Assembly: GCA_017744935.1 (NCBI GenBank)
Contig: JAGIAI010000012.1
Coordinates: forward strand, 1-64,000
Origin: Variovorax sp.
GTDB taxonomy: Bacteria; Pseudomonadota; Gammaproteobacteria; Burkholderiales; Burkholderiaceae_C
Direction: 5' to 3'
DNA length: 64,000 nucleotides
The notes under the pieces were generated by a model that did no database searches, was not told where the DNA came from, and saw only the letters and a program-made list of their open reading frames with translations. Within the stretch, counting starts at the first letter, position 1. Each line of letters opens with the position of its first letter. This document shows, piece after piece, positions 26,398-35,426 of the stretch. The translations under genes and the position numbers were made by a program.

Positions 26398-26426
26398 TTG
26401 ACGCGCCTCAGAACATGCAGCATGAT
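26398..26426 (+). promoter_or_regulatory. Predicted boxCBA promoter
   Basis: -35 TTGACG (26398-26403), a 17-bp spacer and -10 CATGAT (26421-26426, 4 of 6 consensus), about 75 bp before boxC. The -10 is embedded in an inverted repeat with TGCA cores. Confidence 0.55.
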
Positions 26427-26456
26427 GCATGTCCATGCGATAGGCGAATGCACTAT
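26413..26456 (+). promoter_or_regulatory. BoxR operator candidate cluster at the boxC promoter
   Basis: Perfect inverted repeat ACATGCA (26413-26419), 6-bp spacer, TGCATGT (26426-26432), followed by ATGCACTAT (26448-26456), the reverse complement of the site at 25359. Three TGCA cores lie within 37 bp, overlapping the predicted -10 and leader, which fits repression. Confidence 0.6.
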
Positions 26457-26502
26457 TGTTCCTCGATGCCCCCGAACCGCCCCTGAACCCAAGGAGACCG
26501 AC

Positions 26503-28173
26503 ATGGCCGAAACCGCTGCTCACCCCGCCCGCGTGGACTACCGCACCGATCCCACGCAGTACCGTCACTGGAACCTGAGCGTCGAAGGCTCGGTCGCTCG
26601 CCTGTCGCTCGACATCGCGGAAGACGGCGGCATCCGCCCCGGCTACAAGCTCAAGCTCAACAGCTACGACCTGGGCGTGGACATCGAACTGCATGACGCG
26701 CTCAACCGCGTGCGCTTCGAGCACCCGGAAGTGCGTTCGGTCATCGTCACCAGCGCCAAGGACCGCATCTTCTGTTCCGGCGCCAACATCTTCATGCTCG
26801 GCGTTTCGAGCCACGCATGGAAGGTGAACTTCTGCAAGTTCACCAACGAGACCCGCAACGGCATCGAGGATTCGTCGAAGCACTCGGGCCTGAAGTTCGT
26901 CGCCGCGGTCAACGGCGCCTGCGCCGGCGGCGGCTACGAACTCGCGCTGGCGTGCGACGAGATCATCCTGGTCGACGACCGCTCCTCTTCCGTCTCGCTG
27001 CCCGAAGTCCCGCTGCTCGGCGTGCTGCCCGGCACAGGCGGCCTGACCCGCGTCACCGACAAGCGCCATGTGCGCCACGACCTCGCCGACATCTTCTGCA
27101 CCAGCGTCGAAGGCGTGCGTGGCCAGCGCGCGGTCGAATGGCGTCTCGTCGATGCGATCGCCAAGCCCGCACAGTTCGGCGCGGCCGTGCAGGAACGCGC
27201 CGCCAAGCTCGGCGAAGGCAGCCACCGTCCGGCCAACGGCAAGGGCGTGCAGCTCACCCGCGTCGAGCGCGAAGACGGCCCCGACAGCCTGCGCTATGAA
27301 TATGTGACCGTCGAGATCGACCGCGCCCGCCGCACCGCGACCTTCACCGTCAAGGCGCCGAAGACCACGCAGCCCACCGACATGGCCGGCATCGAAGCCG
27401 CGGGCACCGCCTGGTGGCCGCTTGCGATGGCTCGTCAGCTCGACGACGCCATCCTCTGCATGCGCACCAACGAGCTCGACATCGGCACCTGGCTGCTCAA
27501 GACCGAAGGCGACGCGCAAGCCGTGCTCGCCAGCGACGCCACCGTGCTGGCCAACAAGGACCACTGGCTGGTGCGCGAAACCATCGGCCTGCTGCGCCGC
27601 ACGCTCGCGCGTCTCGATGTTTCGTCGCGCAGCCTCTTCGCGCTGATCGAGTCGGGCTCCTGCTTCGCCGGCACGCTCGCCGAGCTGGCCTTCGCGGCCG
27701 ACCGCGCCTACATGCTTGCGCTGCCCGACGATGCCGACAAGGCACCGAAGCTCACGCTCAACGAATTCAACTTCGGCTTCTTCCCGCTGGTGAACGACCA
27801 GAGCCGCCTGCAGCGTCGCTTCTACGAAGAAGTCCCTGCACTCGAAGCGGCACGCGGCGCCGCCGGCAAGGCGCTCGATGCGGATGAGGCGCTCAAGCTC
27901 GGCCTGATCACCATGGCGCCCGACGACATCGACTGGGAAGACGAGATCCGCATCGCGGTCGAAGAGCGCGTCGCAATGTCGCCCGACGCACTGACCGGCC
28001 TCGAAGCCAACCTGCGCTTCGCGAGCAAGGAGAACATGGCCACCCGTATCTTCGGCCGGCTCACCGCTTGGCAGAACTGGATCTTCAACCGCCCGAACGC
28101 CGTCGGCGAAAAGGGCGCTCTCAAGGTGTATGGCACCGGCCAGAAGGCTGGCTTCGACATGAACCGCGTCTGA
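26503..28173 (+). CDS. boxC: Benzoyl-CoA-dihydrodiol lyase BoxC
   Basis: 556-residue enzyme that hydrolytically opens 2,3-epoxybenzoyl-CoA to 3,4-dehydroadipyl-CoA semialdehyde and formate. The N-terminal crotonase-like region carries VTSAKDRIFCSGANIFMLG (near 85-103) and the oxyanion loop NGACAGGGYELALACDEI. The C-terminal part is specific to BoxC, including ESGSCFAGTLAELAFAADRAYML. AAGGAG precedes the ATG by six bases. It is the first gene of boxCBA-maoC, behind a TGCA-rich promoter. Confidence 0.95.
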   Translation: MAETAAHPARVDYRTDPTQYRHWNLSVEGSVARLSLDIAEDGGIRPGYKLKLNSYDLGVDIELHDALNRVRFEHPEVRSVIVTSAKDRIFCSGANIFMLGVSSHAWKVNFCKFTNETRNGIEDSSKHSGLKFVAAVNGACAGGGYELALACDEIILVDDRSSSVSLPEVPLLGVLPGTGGLTRVTDKRHVRHDLADIFCTSVEGVRGQRAVEWRLVDAIAKPAQFGAAVQERAAKLGEGSHRPANGKGVQLTRVEREDGPDSLRYEYVTVEIDRARRTATFTVKAPKTTQPTDMAGIEAAGTAWWPLAMARQLDDAILCMRTNELDIGTWLLKTEGDAQAVLASDATVLANKDHWLVRETIGLLRRTLARLDVSSRSLFALIESGSCFAGTLAELAFAADRAYMLALPDDADKAPKLTLNEFNFGFFPLVNDQSRLQRRFYEEVPALEAARGAAGKALDADEALKLGLITMAPDDIDWEDEIRIAVEERVAMSPDALTGLEANLRFASKENMATRIFGRLTAWQNWIFNRPNAVGEKGALKVYGTGQKAGFDMNRV

Positions 28174-28207
28174 TCATTCGTCCCACGAACACTCAAGGAA
28201 ACAAGAC

Positions 28208-29635
28208 ATGAGCTCGATCAACTACAGCGAGAAGATCCCGAACAACGTCAACCTGAGCGAAGACCGCACGCTGCAGCGCGCGCTGGAAGGCTGGCAGCCG
28301 AACTTCATCAACTGGTGGGACGACGTCGGCCCGGACGGCTCGACCAACTACGAGGTCTACCTGCGCACCGCGGTAAGCGTCGACCCGCAAGGCTGGGCGC
28401 AATTCGGCCACGTGAAGATGCGCGACTACCGCTGGGGCATCTTCCTGAACCCGGGCGATGCAAACCGCGAGATCCACTTCGGCGACCACAAGGGCGAGAA
28501 GGCCTGGCAGGATGTGCCCGGCGAGCACCGGGCCAACCTGCGCCGCATCATCGTCACGCAGGGCGACACCGAACCCGCGTCGGTCGAGCAGCAGCGTCAC
28601 CTGGGCCTGACCGCGCCCAGCATGTACGACCTGCGCAACCTGTTCCAGATCAACGTGGAAGAAGGCCGCCACCTGTGGGCCATGGTCTACCTGCTGCACA
28701 AGCACTTCGGCCGCGACGGCCGTGAAGAAGCCGAGGCGCTCCTGCAGCGGCAGTCCGGCGACCAGGACAACCCGCGCATCCTCGGCGCCTTCAACGAGAA
28801 GACGCCCGACTGGCTCGCGTTCTTCATGTTCACCTACTTCACCGACCGCGACGGCAAGTTCCAGCTCTCCGCGCTGGCGGAAAGCGCCTTCGATCCGCTC
28901 GCACGCACGACCAAGTTCATGCTGACGGAAGAAGCGCACCACATGTTCGTGGGCGAAAGCGGCGTCTCGCGCGTGCTGCAGCGCACCGCGCAGGTGATGA
29001 ACGAACTGAAGACCGACGACCCGCAGAAGGTCCGTGCGGCCGGCGCCATCGACCTCGGCACCATCCAGCGCTACCTGAACTTCCACTACAGCGTCACGAT
29101 CGACCTCTTCGGCGCCGACCAGTCGAGCAACGCCGCCATCTTCTACAGCTCGGGCCTGAAGGGCCGCTATGAAGAAGGCAAGCGCACCGACGACCACGTG
29201 CTCAAGGGCCAGACCTACAAGGTGCTCGAAGTGCAGAACGGCCAGCTCGTCGAGAAGGAAGTGCCGATGCTCAACGCGCTCAACGAAGTGCTGCGCGACG
29301 ACTTCATCAAGGACTCGGTCGCTGGCGTCGCGCGCTGGAACAAGGTTCTCGAAAAGGCCGGCATCCCGACCCGCCTCACCGTGCCGCACAAGGCCTTCAA
29401 CCGCCAGATCGGCGCACTCGCCGGCATCAAGATGTCGCCGGAAGGCCGCGTGGTGAGCGAGGCTGAATGGAGCGCCAAGAAGGCCGAGTGGCTGCCGACC
29501 CCCGAAGACTTCGCTTTCGTGGCATCGTTGATGGGCCGCGTCGTTGAACCTGGCAAGTTCGCGAACTGGATCGCGCCGCCCGTCATGGGCATCAACCGCC
29601 AACCGGTTGACTTCGAATACGTCCGCTTCGGCTGA
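28208..29635 (+). CDS. boxB: Benzoyl-CoA 2,3-epoxidase subunit BoxB
   Basis: 475-residue di-iron monooxygenase that epoxidises benzoyl-CoA with O2 and electrons from BoxA. By alignment from memory to the Azoarcus enzyme, with a shift of two, all six iron ligands are present: Glu122, Glu152, His155, Asp213, Glu242 and His245 (EEGRH and EEAHH motifs). It follows boxC after 34 bp with AAGGAA as ribosome site. The length matches the family. Confidence 0.96.
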   Translation: MSSINYSEKIPNNVNLSEDRTLQRALEGWQPNFINWWDDVGPDGSTNYEVYLRTAVSVDPQGWAQFGHVKMRDYRWGIFLNPGDANREIHFGDHKGEKAWQDVPGEHRANLRRIIVTQGDTEPASVEQQRHLGLTAPSMYDLRNLFQINVEEGRHLWAMVYLLHKHFGRDGREEAEALLQRQSGDQDNPRILGAFNEKTPDWLAFFMFTYFTDRDGKFQLSALAESAFDPLARTTKFMLTEEAHHMFVGESGVSRVLQRTAQVMNELKTDDPQKVRAAGAIDLGTIQRYLNFHYSVTIDLFGADQSSNAAIFYSSGLKGRYEEGKRTDDHVLKGQTYKVLEVQNGQLVEKEVPMLNALNEVLRDDFIKDSVAGVARWNKVLEKAGIPTRLTVPHKAFNRQIGALAGIKMSPEGRVVSEAEWSAKKAEWLPTPEDFAFVASLMGRVVEPGKFANWIAPPVMGINRQPVDFEYVRFG

Positions 29636-29691
29636 GAATGAGAAGTTCGCGGACGGGGCAACCCGTCTGCGACGAGACAAGGAGATCCACG

Positions 29692-30972
29692 ATGGACATG
29701 GCCGTTGAAATCAAGGTGATCAAGCAGCACCTGATCGATCCCGAAATCTGCATTCGCTGCAATACCTGCGAAGCGACGTGCCCCGTGGGTGCCATCACGC
29801 ACGACGATCGCAACTACGTCGTCCGTGCCGACGTTTGCAACAGCTGCATGGCCTGCATCTCGCCATGCCCGACGGGTTCGATCGACAACTGGCGCACCAT
29901 GCCCACGGCGCGCGCCTATTCGATCGAAGAACAGCTCACCTGGGACGAACTGCCCGCCGAGCTCACGCCGGAGCAGCTCGAAGCCGAAGGCCTGGGCGCG
30001 GGCGACGAGGTGCAGTTGCAGGCCGCCGCGACCGCAGTGCCGCAACCGGCATCTGCACCCGGAGAGGTGGCGTTCAACTCCGCGCAGTACGGCGCCACCA
30101 CGCCGCCCTGGTCGGCAGCGCATGCCTACACCAACCTGTACCCGCCGAAGGCTCCGACCACGGCCACCGTCGTCGGCAACTTCAACTGCACCGAAGCGGG
30201 CTACGAGAACCAGACGCACCACATCGTGCTCGACTTCGGAGCGATGCCCTTCCCGGTGCTCGAAGGCCAGTCGATCGCGATCATTCCGCCGGGCGTCGAT
30301 GCCAACGGCAAGCCGCACTTTGCGCGTCAGTACTCGATCGCGAGCCCGCGCAACGGTGAGCGGCCCGGCTACAACAACATTTCGCTCACGGTGAAGCGCG
30401 TGCTGGAAGACCACCAGGGCAACCCGGTGCGCGGCGTGTGCAGCAACTACGTCTGCGACCTCAAGGTCGGCGACAAGGTGCAGGTCATCGGGCCCTTCGG
30501 CAATTCCTTCCTGATGCCGAACCACCCGAAGTCGCACATCGTGATGATCTGCACCGGCACCGGCAGCGCACCGATGCGCGCGATGACCGAATGGCGCCGG
30601 CGCCTGCGCAAGAGCGGCAAGTTCGAAGGCGGCAAGCTGATGCTGTTCTTCGGCGCCCGCACGCAGCAGGAACTTCCGTACTTCGGCCCGCTGCAGACGC
30701 TGCCCAAGGACTTCATCGACATCAACTTCGCGTTCTCCCGCACGCCGGAGCAGCCCAAGCGCTACGTGCAGGACGCGATGCGTGACCGCAAGGCCGATCT
30801 CGTCGAGTTGCTGAAGGACGGCCAGAGCCACTTCTACGTGTGCGGCCTGAAGAGCATGGAAGAGGGCGTGGTGCTGGCGCTGCGCGATGTCGTGACCGAA
30901 GCTGGTCTCGACTGGGACACGATCGGCGCTGCCCTCAAGCGCGAAGGGCGCCTCCATCTCGAAACGTACTGA
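29692..30972 (+). CDS. boxA: Benzoyl-CoA 2,3-epoxidase reductase subunit BoxA
   Basis: 426-residue reductase feeding NADPH electrons to BoxB. Two 4Fe-4S clusters are encoded by [12 protein letters not shown] (about 18-29) and [12 protein letters not shown] (about 48-59). A linker to about 150 follows, then a ferredoxin-NADP reductase module with the FAD motif RQYSIASPR and the NADP-binding [10 protein letters not shown]. The ATG at 29692 has AAGGAG upstream. It lies 56 bp after boxB. Confidence 0.95.
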   Translation: MDMAVEIKVIKQHLIDPEICIRCNTCEATCPVGAITHDDRNYVVRADVCNSCMACISPCPTGSIDNWRTMPTARAYSIEEQLTWDELPAELTPEQLEAEGLGAGDEVQLQAAATAVPQPASAPGEVAFNSAQYGATTPPWSAAHAYTNLYPPKAPTTATVVGNFNCTEAGYENQTHHIVLDFGAMPFPVLEGQSIAIIPPGVDANGKPHFARQYSIASPRNGERPGYNNISLTVKRVLEDHQGNPVRGVCSNYVCDLKVGDKVQVIGPFGNSFLMPNHPKSHIVMICTGTGSAPMRAMTEWRRRLRKSGKFEGGKLMLFFGARTQQELPYFGPLQTLPKDFIDINFAFSRTPEQPKRYVQDAMRDRKADLVELLKDGQSHFYVCGLKSMEEGVVLALRDVVTEAGLDWDTIGAALKREGRLHLETY

Positions 30973-30975
30973 CGG

Positions 30976-31422
30976 ATGAAGTTCTCGGAGTTCCACGAAG
31001 GTCAGGTCATCGAGGCCGGGCCCTATCTCGTGACCGAGGCGGAGCTTCTCCAGTTTGCGAAGGCCTATGACCCGCAGTGGTTCCACACCGATGCGGAACG
31101 CGCGGCCGAGGGCGCGTTCGGCGGCCTGATCGCGAGCGGCTGGCACACGGCGGCCATCGCGATGCGGCTCATCACCGATGCGGCGCTCGTGGGTTCGGAG
31201 TCCTTCGCTTCGCCGGGGCTTCAATACCTGAAGTGGCCCAACCCGGTGCGGCCCGGTGACAGCCTCCGGCTCGTCGCCGATGTGGTCGAAGCGCGCCGGT
31301 CCGACAAGCGCCCGACCCTCGGCATCCTGCGCTGGCGCTGGCGGCTCTTCAATCAGCGTGAGCTGCCGGTGCTGGATCTGGAAGCGACGAGTCTGTTCAG
31401 GCTCCCCGAGCCTCAGCGCTGA
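30976..31422 (+). CDS. MaoC-type hydratase/dehydratase domain protein
   Basis: 148-residue hotdog-fold protein of the MaoC/(R)-hydratase family. The YDPQWFHTD segment (about 32-40) holds the catalytic Asp/His pair. FGGLIASGWHT follows at 51-61 as in enoyl-CoA hydratases. It begins 3 bp after the boxA stop and is surely co-transcribed. It may hydrate an unsaturated CoA intermediate on the way to beta-ketoadipyl-CoA; that role is inferred. Confidence 0.87.
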   Translation: MKFSEFHEGQVIEAGPYLVTEAELLQFAKAYDPQWFHTDAERAAEGAFGGLIASGWHTAAIAMRLITDAALVGSESFASPGLQYLKWPNPVRPGDSLRLVADVVEARRSDKRPTLGILRWRWRLFNQRELPVLDLEATSLFRLPEPQR

Positions 31423-31434
31423 GACGCGGAACGG

Positions 31435-31866
31435 TCAGCCTTCGAAGCCCAGCAGCTTTCGCAGGAGTGCGGTCAGCTGCGCGCGTTCGGCCTCGCTCAG
31501 CCGGGAAGTCACCGCATCGACATACGACGCCGACTTGCCGGCGTGATCGTCCAGCATCCGTCGGCCTTCGTCGCTGAGCCGCAGGCAGAAGCTGCGCGCG
31601 TCCAGCGGCGATCGATCGCGACACAGCAACCCCTTGCCAACGGTGCGCACGACAAGATCGCTGCAGGTGTTGAGGTCGAGGCCGATGTCCTCCGCGATCT
31701 GTCGCTGCGAAGCACCCGGCCGCTGTTGCACCGCCACCAGCAGCGCAAGCTGGCGTGGTGTCACCGCATCGCCATAGACGGCGGGAAACAGCGCCTCGCA
31801 CTCGAAATGCGCGCGGCGCAGCAGGTGCGGCAGGTTGTGAAGAAGTCGGACCCTCGGATCTGGCAT
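31435..31866 (-). CDS. MarR family transcriptional regulator
   Basis: 143-residue winged-helix regulator. The MarR core TPRQLALLVAVQQRPGASQRQIAEDIGLDLNTCSDLVVRTVGKGLLCRDRSPLDARSFCLRLSDEG spans about 36-100, including the DxR wing. MarR proteins usually respond to aromatic ligands or oxidants. It converges on the maoC gene with 12 bp between stops. Its target is unknown; the gene just upstream on the same strand encodes a methyltransferase. Confidence 0.87.
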   Translation of the reverse strand: MPDPRVRLLHNLPHLLRRAHFECEALFPAVYGDAVTPRQLALLVAVQQRPGASQRQIAEDIGLDLNTCSDLVVRTVGKGLLCRDRSPLDARSFCLRLSDEGRRMLDDHAGKSASYVDAVTSRLSEAERAQLTALLRKLLGFEG

Positions 31867-31896
31867 GGGGCGAATGTAGCGCCCGCGGCGTCGGCG

Positions 31897-32712
31897 TCAG
31901 GGCTTGCGCGCCGCCACGAGCACCGCAGGCATCGGCACTTCGTAGCCTTCCGCCGTCCGATAGGGCTCCAGCCGATCGAGGATCGCGTCGTCGATCGCAT
32001 CGAGCACCTCGGTGCGCTGTCGCTGCAGCGTGCCGCGCGTACGCACCGTGCCGGTCTTCACCGTCAGCAGGACCTGCTCGCCCGAGGCCGCGCGCCAGCT
32101 CTGCGGCAGTCGGGTCACCGTGACATCGGCGAAGCCCGCTTCAGCCAGGGCCTTCTCGCTCGCCGCCGCATCCGCGAACTGGAACATCGGTGGCCCGGCT
32201 GGCAGCCCGACGTCCTGCGAGCCGACCGAAGCGATCGCCTCGAGCACCGCGCCGAAGAGCCTCGACTGCTGCGGCACTTCCCAGACCGTGAATGCGAGCC
32301 GGCCGCTTGGCTTGAGCACGCGGAACGCTTCGCGGAAGAATTGCTGGGGATCGGGAAAGTGCAGCACGCCGTAGTTCGACACGATCGCGTGGAAGTGCTC
32401 GCCCTCGAAAGGCAGATTGCCCGCATCGGCCTCGACGAAGGTCGCGCCCGGATAGCGGCGCGCGGCGAGCCGCACCTGCTCCGCGGAGAAGTCGACTCCC
32501 ACCACCTCGGCCCCGCGCGCGAGCGCCGCACCGGCCGCATAGCCCGCGCCGCAGGCCGCGTCGAGCACGATGCTGCCCCTGGCCACGTGCGCGGCATCGA
32601 GCAGCGGCCCGATCGATTGCGTCGTCAGCCCCGAGAGAAGGTCGTCGTAGCCTGCGCACACCGTCGGGTCCGCCCAGCCGGCGTGCTCGAAATCGCGGAA
32701 GGCGTTGCTCAT
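31897..32712 (-). CDS. Class I SAM-dependent methyltransferase
   Basis: 271-residue Rossmann-fold methyltransferase. SAM-binding motif I is LDAACGAGYAAG at about 49-60. An acidic loop VVGVDFSAEQV follows, and motif YGVLHFPDPQQFFREAFRVLKPSGRLAF is typical of UbiE/Methyltransf_11 enzymes. The substrate cannot be predicted. It lies 30 bp upstream of the MarR gene on the same strand, so the two may be co-transcribed. Confidence 0.85.
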   Translation of the reverse strand: MSNAFRDFEHAGWADPTVCAGYDDLLSGLTTQSIGPLLDAAHVARGSIVLDAACGAGYAAGAALARGAEVVGVDFSAEQVRLAARRYPGATFVEADAGNLPFEGEHFHAIVSNYGVLHFPDPQQFFREAFRVLKPSGRLAFTVWEVPQQSRLFGAVLEAIASVGSQDVGLPAGPPMFQFADAAASEKALAEAGFADVTVTRLPQSWRAASGEQVLLTVKTGTVRTRGTLQRQRTEVLDAIDDAILDRLEPYRTAEGYEVPMPAVLVAARKP

Positions 32713-32826
32713 GCGCTTCCTCCATGGCGTTGGGTCGATCGAGGATGGTGCGCGGGCCCGCGGGGAGTGTCAATCGCGCGGCTCCTCCGGATAAAGTAGC
32801 CCGCTTTGCAACGTCTGGAGACGCGC

Positions 32827-33252
32827 ATGAAGAAGCCGGAATCGGCCGAGGGTCCACCGCCATCGCAATTGATCGACGAGCGCATCGCCGGGCTCGGCGA
32901 CTGGCGCGGCGAGATGCTTGCCCGCATGCGCAAGCTCATCAAGGAGGCAGATCCCGAGGTCGTCGAGACCTGGAAGTGGATGGGCACGCCGGTCTGGGAG
33001 CACGACGGGATCATCTGCACTGGCGAGACCTACAAGGCGGTCGTGAAGCTCACCTTCGCCAAGGGCGCATCGCTGGATGATCCGGCGAAGCTTTTCAATT
33101 CGAGCCTCGACGGCAATGTCCGCCGCGCGATCGATATCCGCGAAGACGAGAAGGTCGACGCGAGTGCGTTCAAGGCGCTCATCCGTGCAGCGATCGCGCT
33201 GAACACCGCAGCCAAGTCCAAGCCCAAGCGAACGAAGAAGGCCGCTGAATGA
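32827..33252 (+). CDS. DUF1801 family protein
   Basis: 141-residue protein of the DUF1801 (YdhG-like) fold. Diagnostic segments are a central WKWMGTPVWEHDGIICTGETYKAVVKLTFAKGASL with the usual W-x-G-x-P motif, and VRRAIDIREDEKVD later. The Lys-rich C-terminus (SKPKRTKKAAE) is common in this family. GGAG lies before the ATG at 32827. Members are small alpha/beta proteins of unknown function. Confidence 0.83.
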   Translation: MKKPESAEGPPPSQLIDERIAGLGDWRGEMLARMRKLIKEADPEVVETWKWMGTPVWEHDGIICTGETYKAVVKLTFAKGASLDDPAKLFNSSLDGNVRRAIDIREDEKVDASAFKALIRAAIALNTAAKSKPKRTKKAAE

Positions 33253-33354
33253 AATACCTGCGCATTTCCAAGTCCCTGGTTGCTGGCGCGGCCACGCCGG
33301 ACGATGGCGGCGTGGTATGGCGGCCTGCGTAAGTGGATGTAATTCGGTAGGGCG

Positions 33355-33480
33355 CTAGGCCGTGGCGACTGATGTAGAGGCCGGTGCCGCGGTCGCCTTG
33401 GGCGGTTGAGGCTTGGGCTCGCAGGCCGCGAGCGCTGCCAGCGCCGCGCAGGCAAGAAGGAGTGCGAGGGCTCGGTTCAT
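33355..33480 (-). CDS. Small entericidin-like lipoprotein
   Basis: A 41-residue predicted lipoprotein. The signal peptide ends with Cys20 in ALAAC, followed by a Pro/Lys/Ala-rich tail with no fold. AAGGAGG lies five bases upstream of the ATG, which strongly supports it being translated. Size and layout resemble entericidins, but the resemblance is only to the overall layout. It follows the rhodanese gene by 56 bp on the same strand. Confidence 0.65.
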   Translation of the reverse strand: MNRALALLLACAALAALAACEPKPQPPKATAAPASTSVATA

Positions 33481-33536
33481 GGCGTCCTCCTTGGGGTCGT
33501 TGCGACGAGACCCGAACGCCTTGATTCTGATCCGGC

Positions 33537-34577
33537 TCAGGCGTCCTTGCCTGGCTTCAGCGGGTAGCCCGCCTCGCGCCACGCCTTCATGCCGCCATCG
33601 AGCGCGACTGCGCGAACGAACCCCATCGAGCGCAGCGTCGCCGCCGCGAGCGTGGAGATATAGCCCAGCTCGCAGCAGGCGAGGATGCGCCGCGTCGGGT
33701 CGGGCAGGTCCTGGTTCACGCGCAGCTCGAGCTGGCCGCGCGGCAGCAGCCGCGCTCCGGGGATGTGGCCTGATTCGTAGGCGTCGCGCTCGCGCACATC
33801 GAGCACGATGAGATCGTCCTCCTCGGCTTCCACGCGCGACTTCAGCTCGGCCAGCGACATGAAGGGCACGGCGGACGTCGCTTCGGCCAGCAGGCTCGCG
33901 ACTGTCTTGCCGCCGCTCATGTTCGTGCGCAGCGCCTCGGTGATGTGCGTCGGCATCGTGAGGTTGAGGTTGCGCATCATCTCCACGAACTCGGCGCGGT
34001 CGCGCTTCTGCAGGCGCGGATTGGTCGCGATCTCGTCACCGATGGTCGAGTGGCTGCGGCCCTTGTAGTCGTGCGCGGGGTAGACCTTGAGCGCGGGGTC
34101 GAGCTTGAGCACCTTGTTGAAGAGGCTGTCGTAGAGCTGTTCGGGGTCGCCGCTGGGCAGGTCGGTGCGGCCCGTCGCGCCGATGAGCAGGGTGTCGCCG
34201 GTGAAGATCTTGTCGTCCACCAGCAGGCACATCGAATCCGCGGTGTGCCCCGGCGTGTGCATCGCCTGCAGCCGGAGCTTGCCGAGCACCACCATCTCGC
34301 CATCGCCGATCCGCATGTCCACGAAGGGAGCGGGGCTCGCGCGGTGCATCACCACCGGTACATCCAGCCGCCGCGCGAGCTCGCGCGTGGCCGAGAAGTG
34401 GTCGGCATGCGTGTGCGTGTCGATCAGGTAGCGGATGCGGACCCCATCGCGCGCGGTGAGCGCGATGTAGTGATCGATCTGGCTCAGCTCCGGATCGATC
34501 AGCGCGGCCACGCAGGTCTGGTCGCACCCGATCAGGTACGACTGGCAGCCGCCGGTGGCGATCTGCTCGAACACCAT
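33537..34577 (-). CDS. Persulfide dioxygenase-like MBL-fold protein fused to rhodanese
   Basis: 346-residue fusion. The N-terminal metallo-beta-lactamase domain carries THTHADH (54-60), MHTPGHTADS, FTGDTLLIG and PAHDYKG, as in ETHE1-type persulfide dioxygenases that oxidise glutathione persulfide. The C-terminal rhodanese domain (about 240-346) has DVRERDAYESGHIPGA and a Cys-containing active loop CCELGYIS. The two activities are linked in sulfide detoxification. It lies 11 bp after the peroxiredoxin gene, an oxidative/sulfur stress operon. Confidence 0.88.
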   Translation of the reverse strand: MVFEQIATGGCQSYLIGCDQTCVAALIDPELSQIDHYIALTARDGVRIRYLIDTHTHADHFSATRELARRLDVPVVMHRASPAPFVDMRIGDGEMVVLGKLRLQAMHTPGHTADSMCLLVDDKIFTGDTLLIGATGRTDLPSGDPEQLYDSLFNKVLKLDPALKVYPAHDYKGRSHSTIGDEIATNPRLQKRDRAEFVEMMRNLNLTMPTHITEALRTNMSGGKTVASLLAEATSAVPFMSLAELKSRVEAEEDDLIVLDVRERDAYESGHIPGARLLPRGQLELRVNQDLPDPTRRILACCELGYISTLAAATLRSMGFVRAVALDGGMKAWREAGYPLKPGKDA

Positions 34578-34588
34578 CGGCCGACCGT

Positions 34589-35248
34589 TCAGCGCGGCTG
34601 CTTGACCACGCGCAGGTACGGCTTGGGCGCCGTCCAGCCGTCCGGGAAGAGCTTCTTCGCGTCGTCGTCAGAGACCGAGCCCGCAATGATCACGTCGTCG
34701 CCATGCTTCCAGTTCACCGGCGTGGCGACCTTGTGCGCGGCGGTGAGCTGCATCGAGTCGAGCACGCGCAGGATCTCGTCGAAGTTGCGGCCGGTGGTCA
34801 TCGGGTAGGTGAGCATCAGCTTGATCTTCTTGTCCGGGCCGATGATGAACACCGAACGCACGGTGGCGTTGGTCGCGGCGGTGCGGCCGTCGGACGTGCC
34901 CGGCTCTTCCGCGGGCAGCATGTTGTAGAGCTTGGCGACGTTCAGGTCGGTGTCGCCGATCATCGGGTACTTGGGCAGGTAGCCCTGCGTTTCCTCGATG
35001 TCCTTGGCCCACTTGTCATGGGCGTCCACCGGGTCGATGCTCAGCCCGATGAGCTTTGCGTTGCGCTTGGTGAACTCGGGCTCGATCTTCGCCATATAGC
35101 CCAGCTCGGTGGTGCACACGGGCGTGAAGTCCTTGGGATGCGAGAAAAGGATCGCCCACTTGTCGCCGATCCAGTCGTGGAATTTGATCGGCCCCTGGGT
35201 GGTGTTGGCCGTGAAATCGGGCGCAACATCGTTGATGCGCAGTGACAT
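34589..35248 (-). CDS. 1-Cys peroxiredoxin (Prx6 type)
   Basis: 219-residue thiol peroxidase reducing peroxides in the cytoplasm. The active site is HPKDFTPVCTTE with peroxidatic Cys45. Length and C-terminal extension (VATPVNWKHGDDVII onward) are those of the Prx6 group, which lack a conventional resolving cysteine. It is the first gene of an operon with the persulfide dioxygenase-rhodanese fusion. Confidence 0.93.
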   Translation of the reverse strand: MSLRINDVAPDFTANTTQGPIKFHDWIGDKWAILFSHPKDFTPVCTTELGYMAKIEPEFTKRNAKLIGLSIDPVDAHDKWAKDIEETQGYLPKYPMIGDTDLNVAKLYNMLPAEEPGTSDGRTAATNATVRSVFIIGPDKKIKLMLTYPMTTGRNFDEILRVLDSMQLTAAHKVATPVNWKHGDDVIIAGSVSDDDAKKLFPDGWTAPKPYLRVVKQPR

Positions 35249-35426
35249 ATTCGCTCCTTCGAGTTGATGATGAGGCCGCGCAGAAGTGGCCGCCGATGGC
35301 CGCGCGGGGAGTGCAAAAGTACACCACTTTCCGATGGCGCTAGCAAGGCATCGAACCCCTGTCGATTTGCATAAGCTTGTGCTTTCCCGCTTGATGGACC
35401 GGCCACCCGCGCGCTAGGCTCGACGC

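Noticed and set aside
25672-27564. 630-codon minus-strand open frame opposite boxR and boxC
   Set aside because: It spans two well-supported genes and their promoter on the other strand; composition is that of a mirror frame.
33249-33332. 27-codon frame overlapping the DUF1801 stop as ATGA
   Set aside because: Too short and without ribosome site, membrane or motif evidence; it may be a relic of a larger gene.
35249-35426. Possible regulatory RNA between peroxiredoxin and acetoacetyl-CoA synthetase
   Set aside because: Only weak GC-rich self-complementarity (CGCGC blocks), no terminator or consistent stems.
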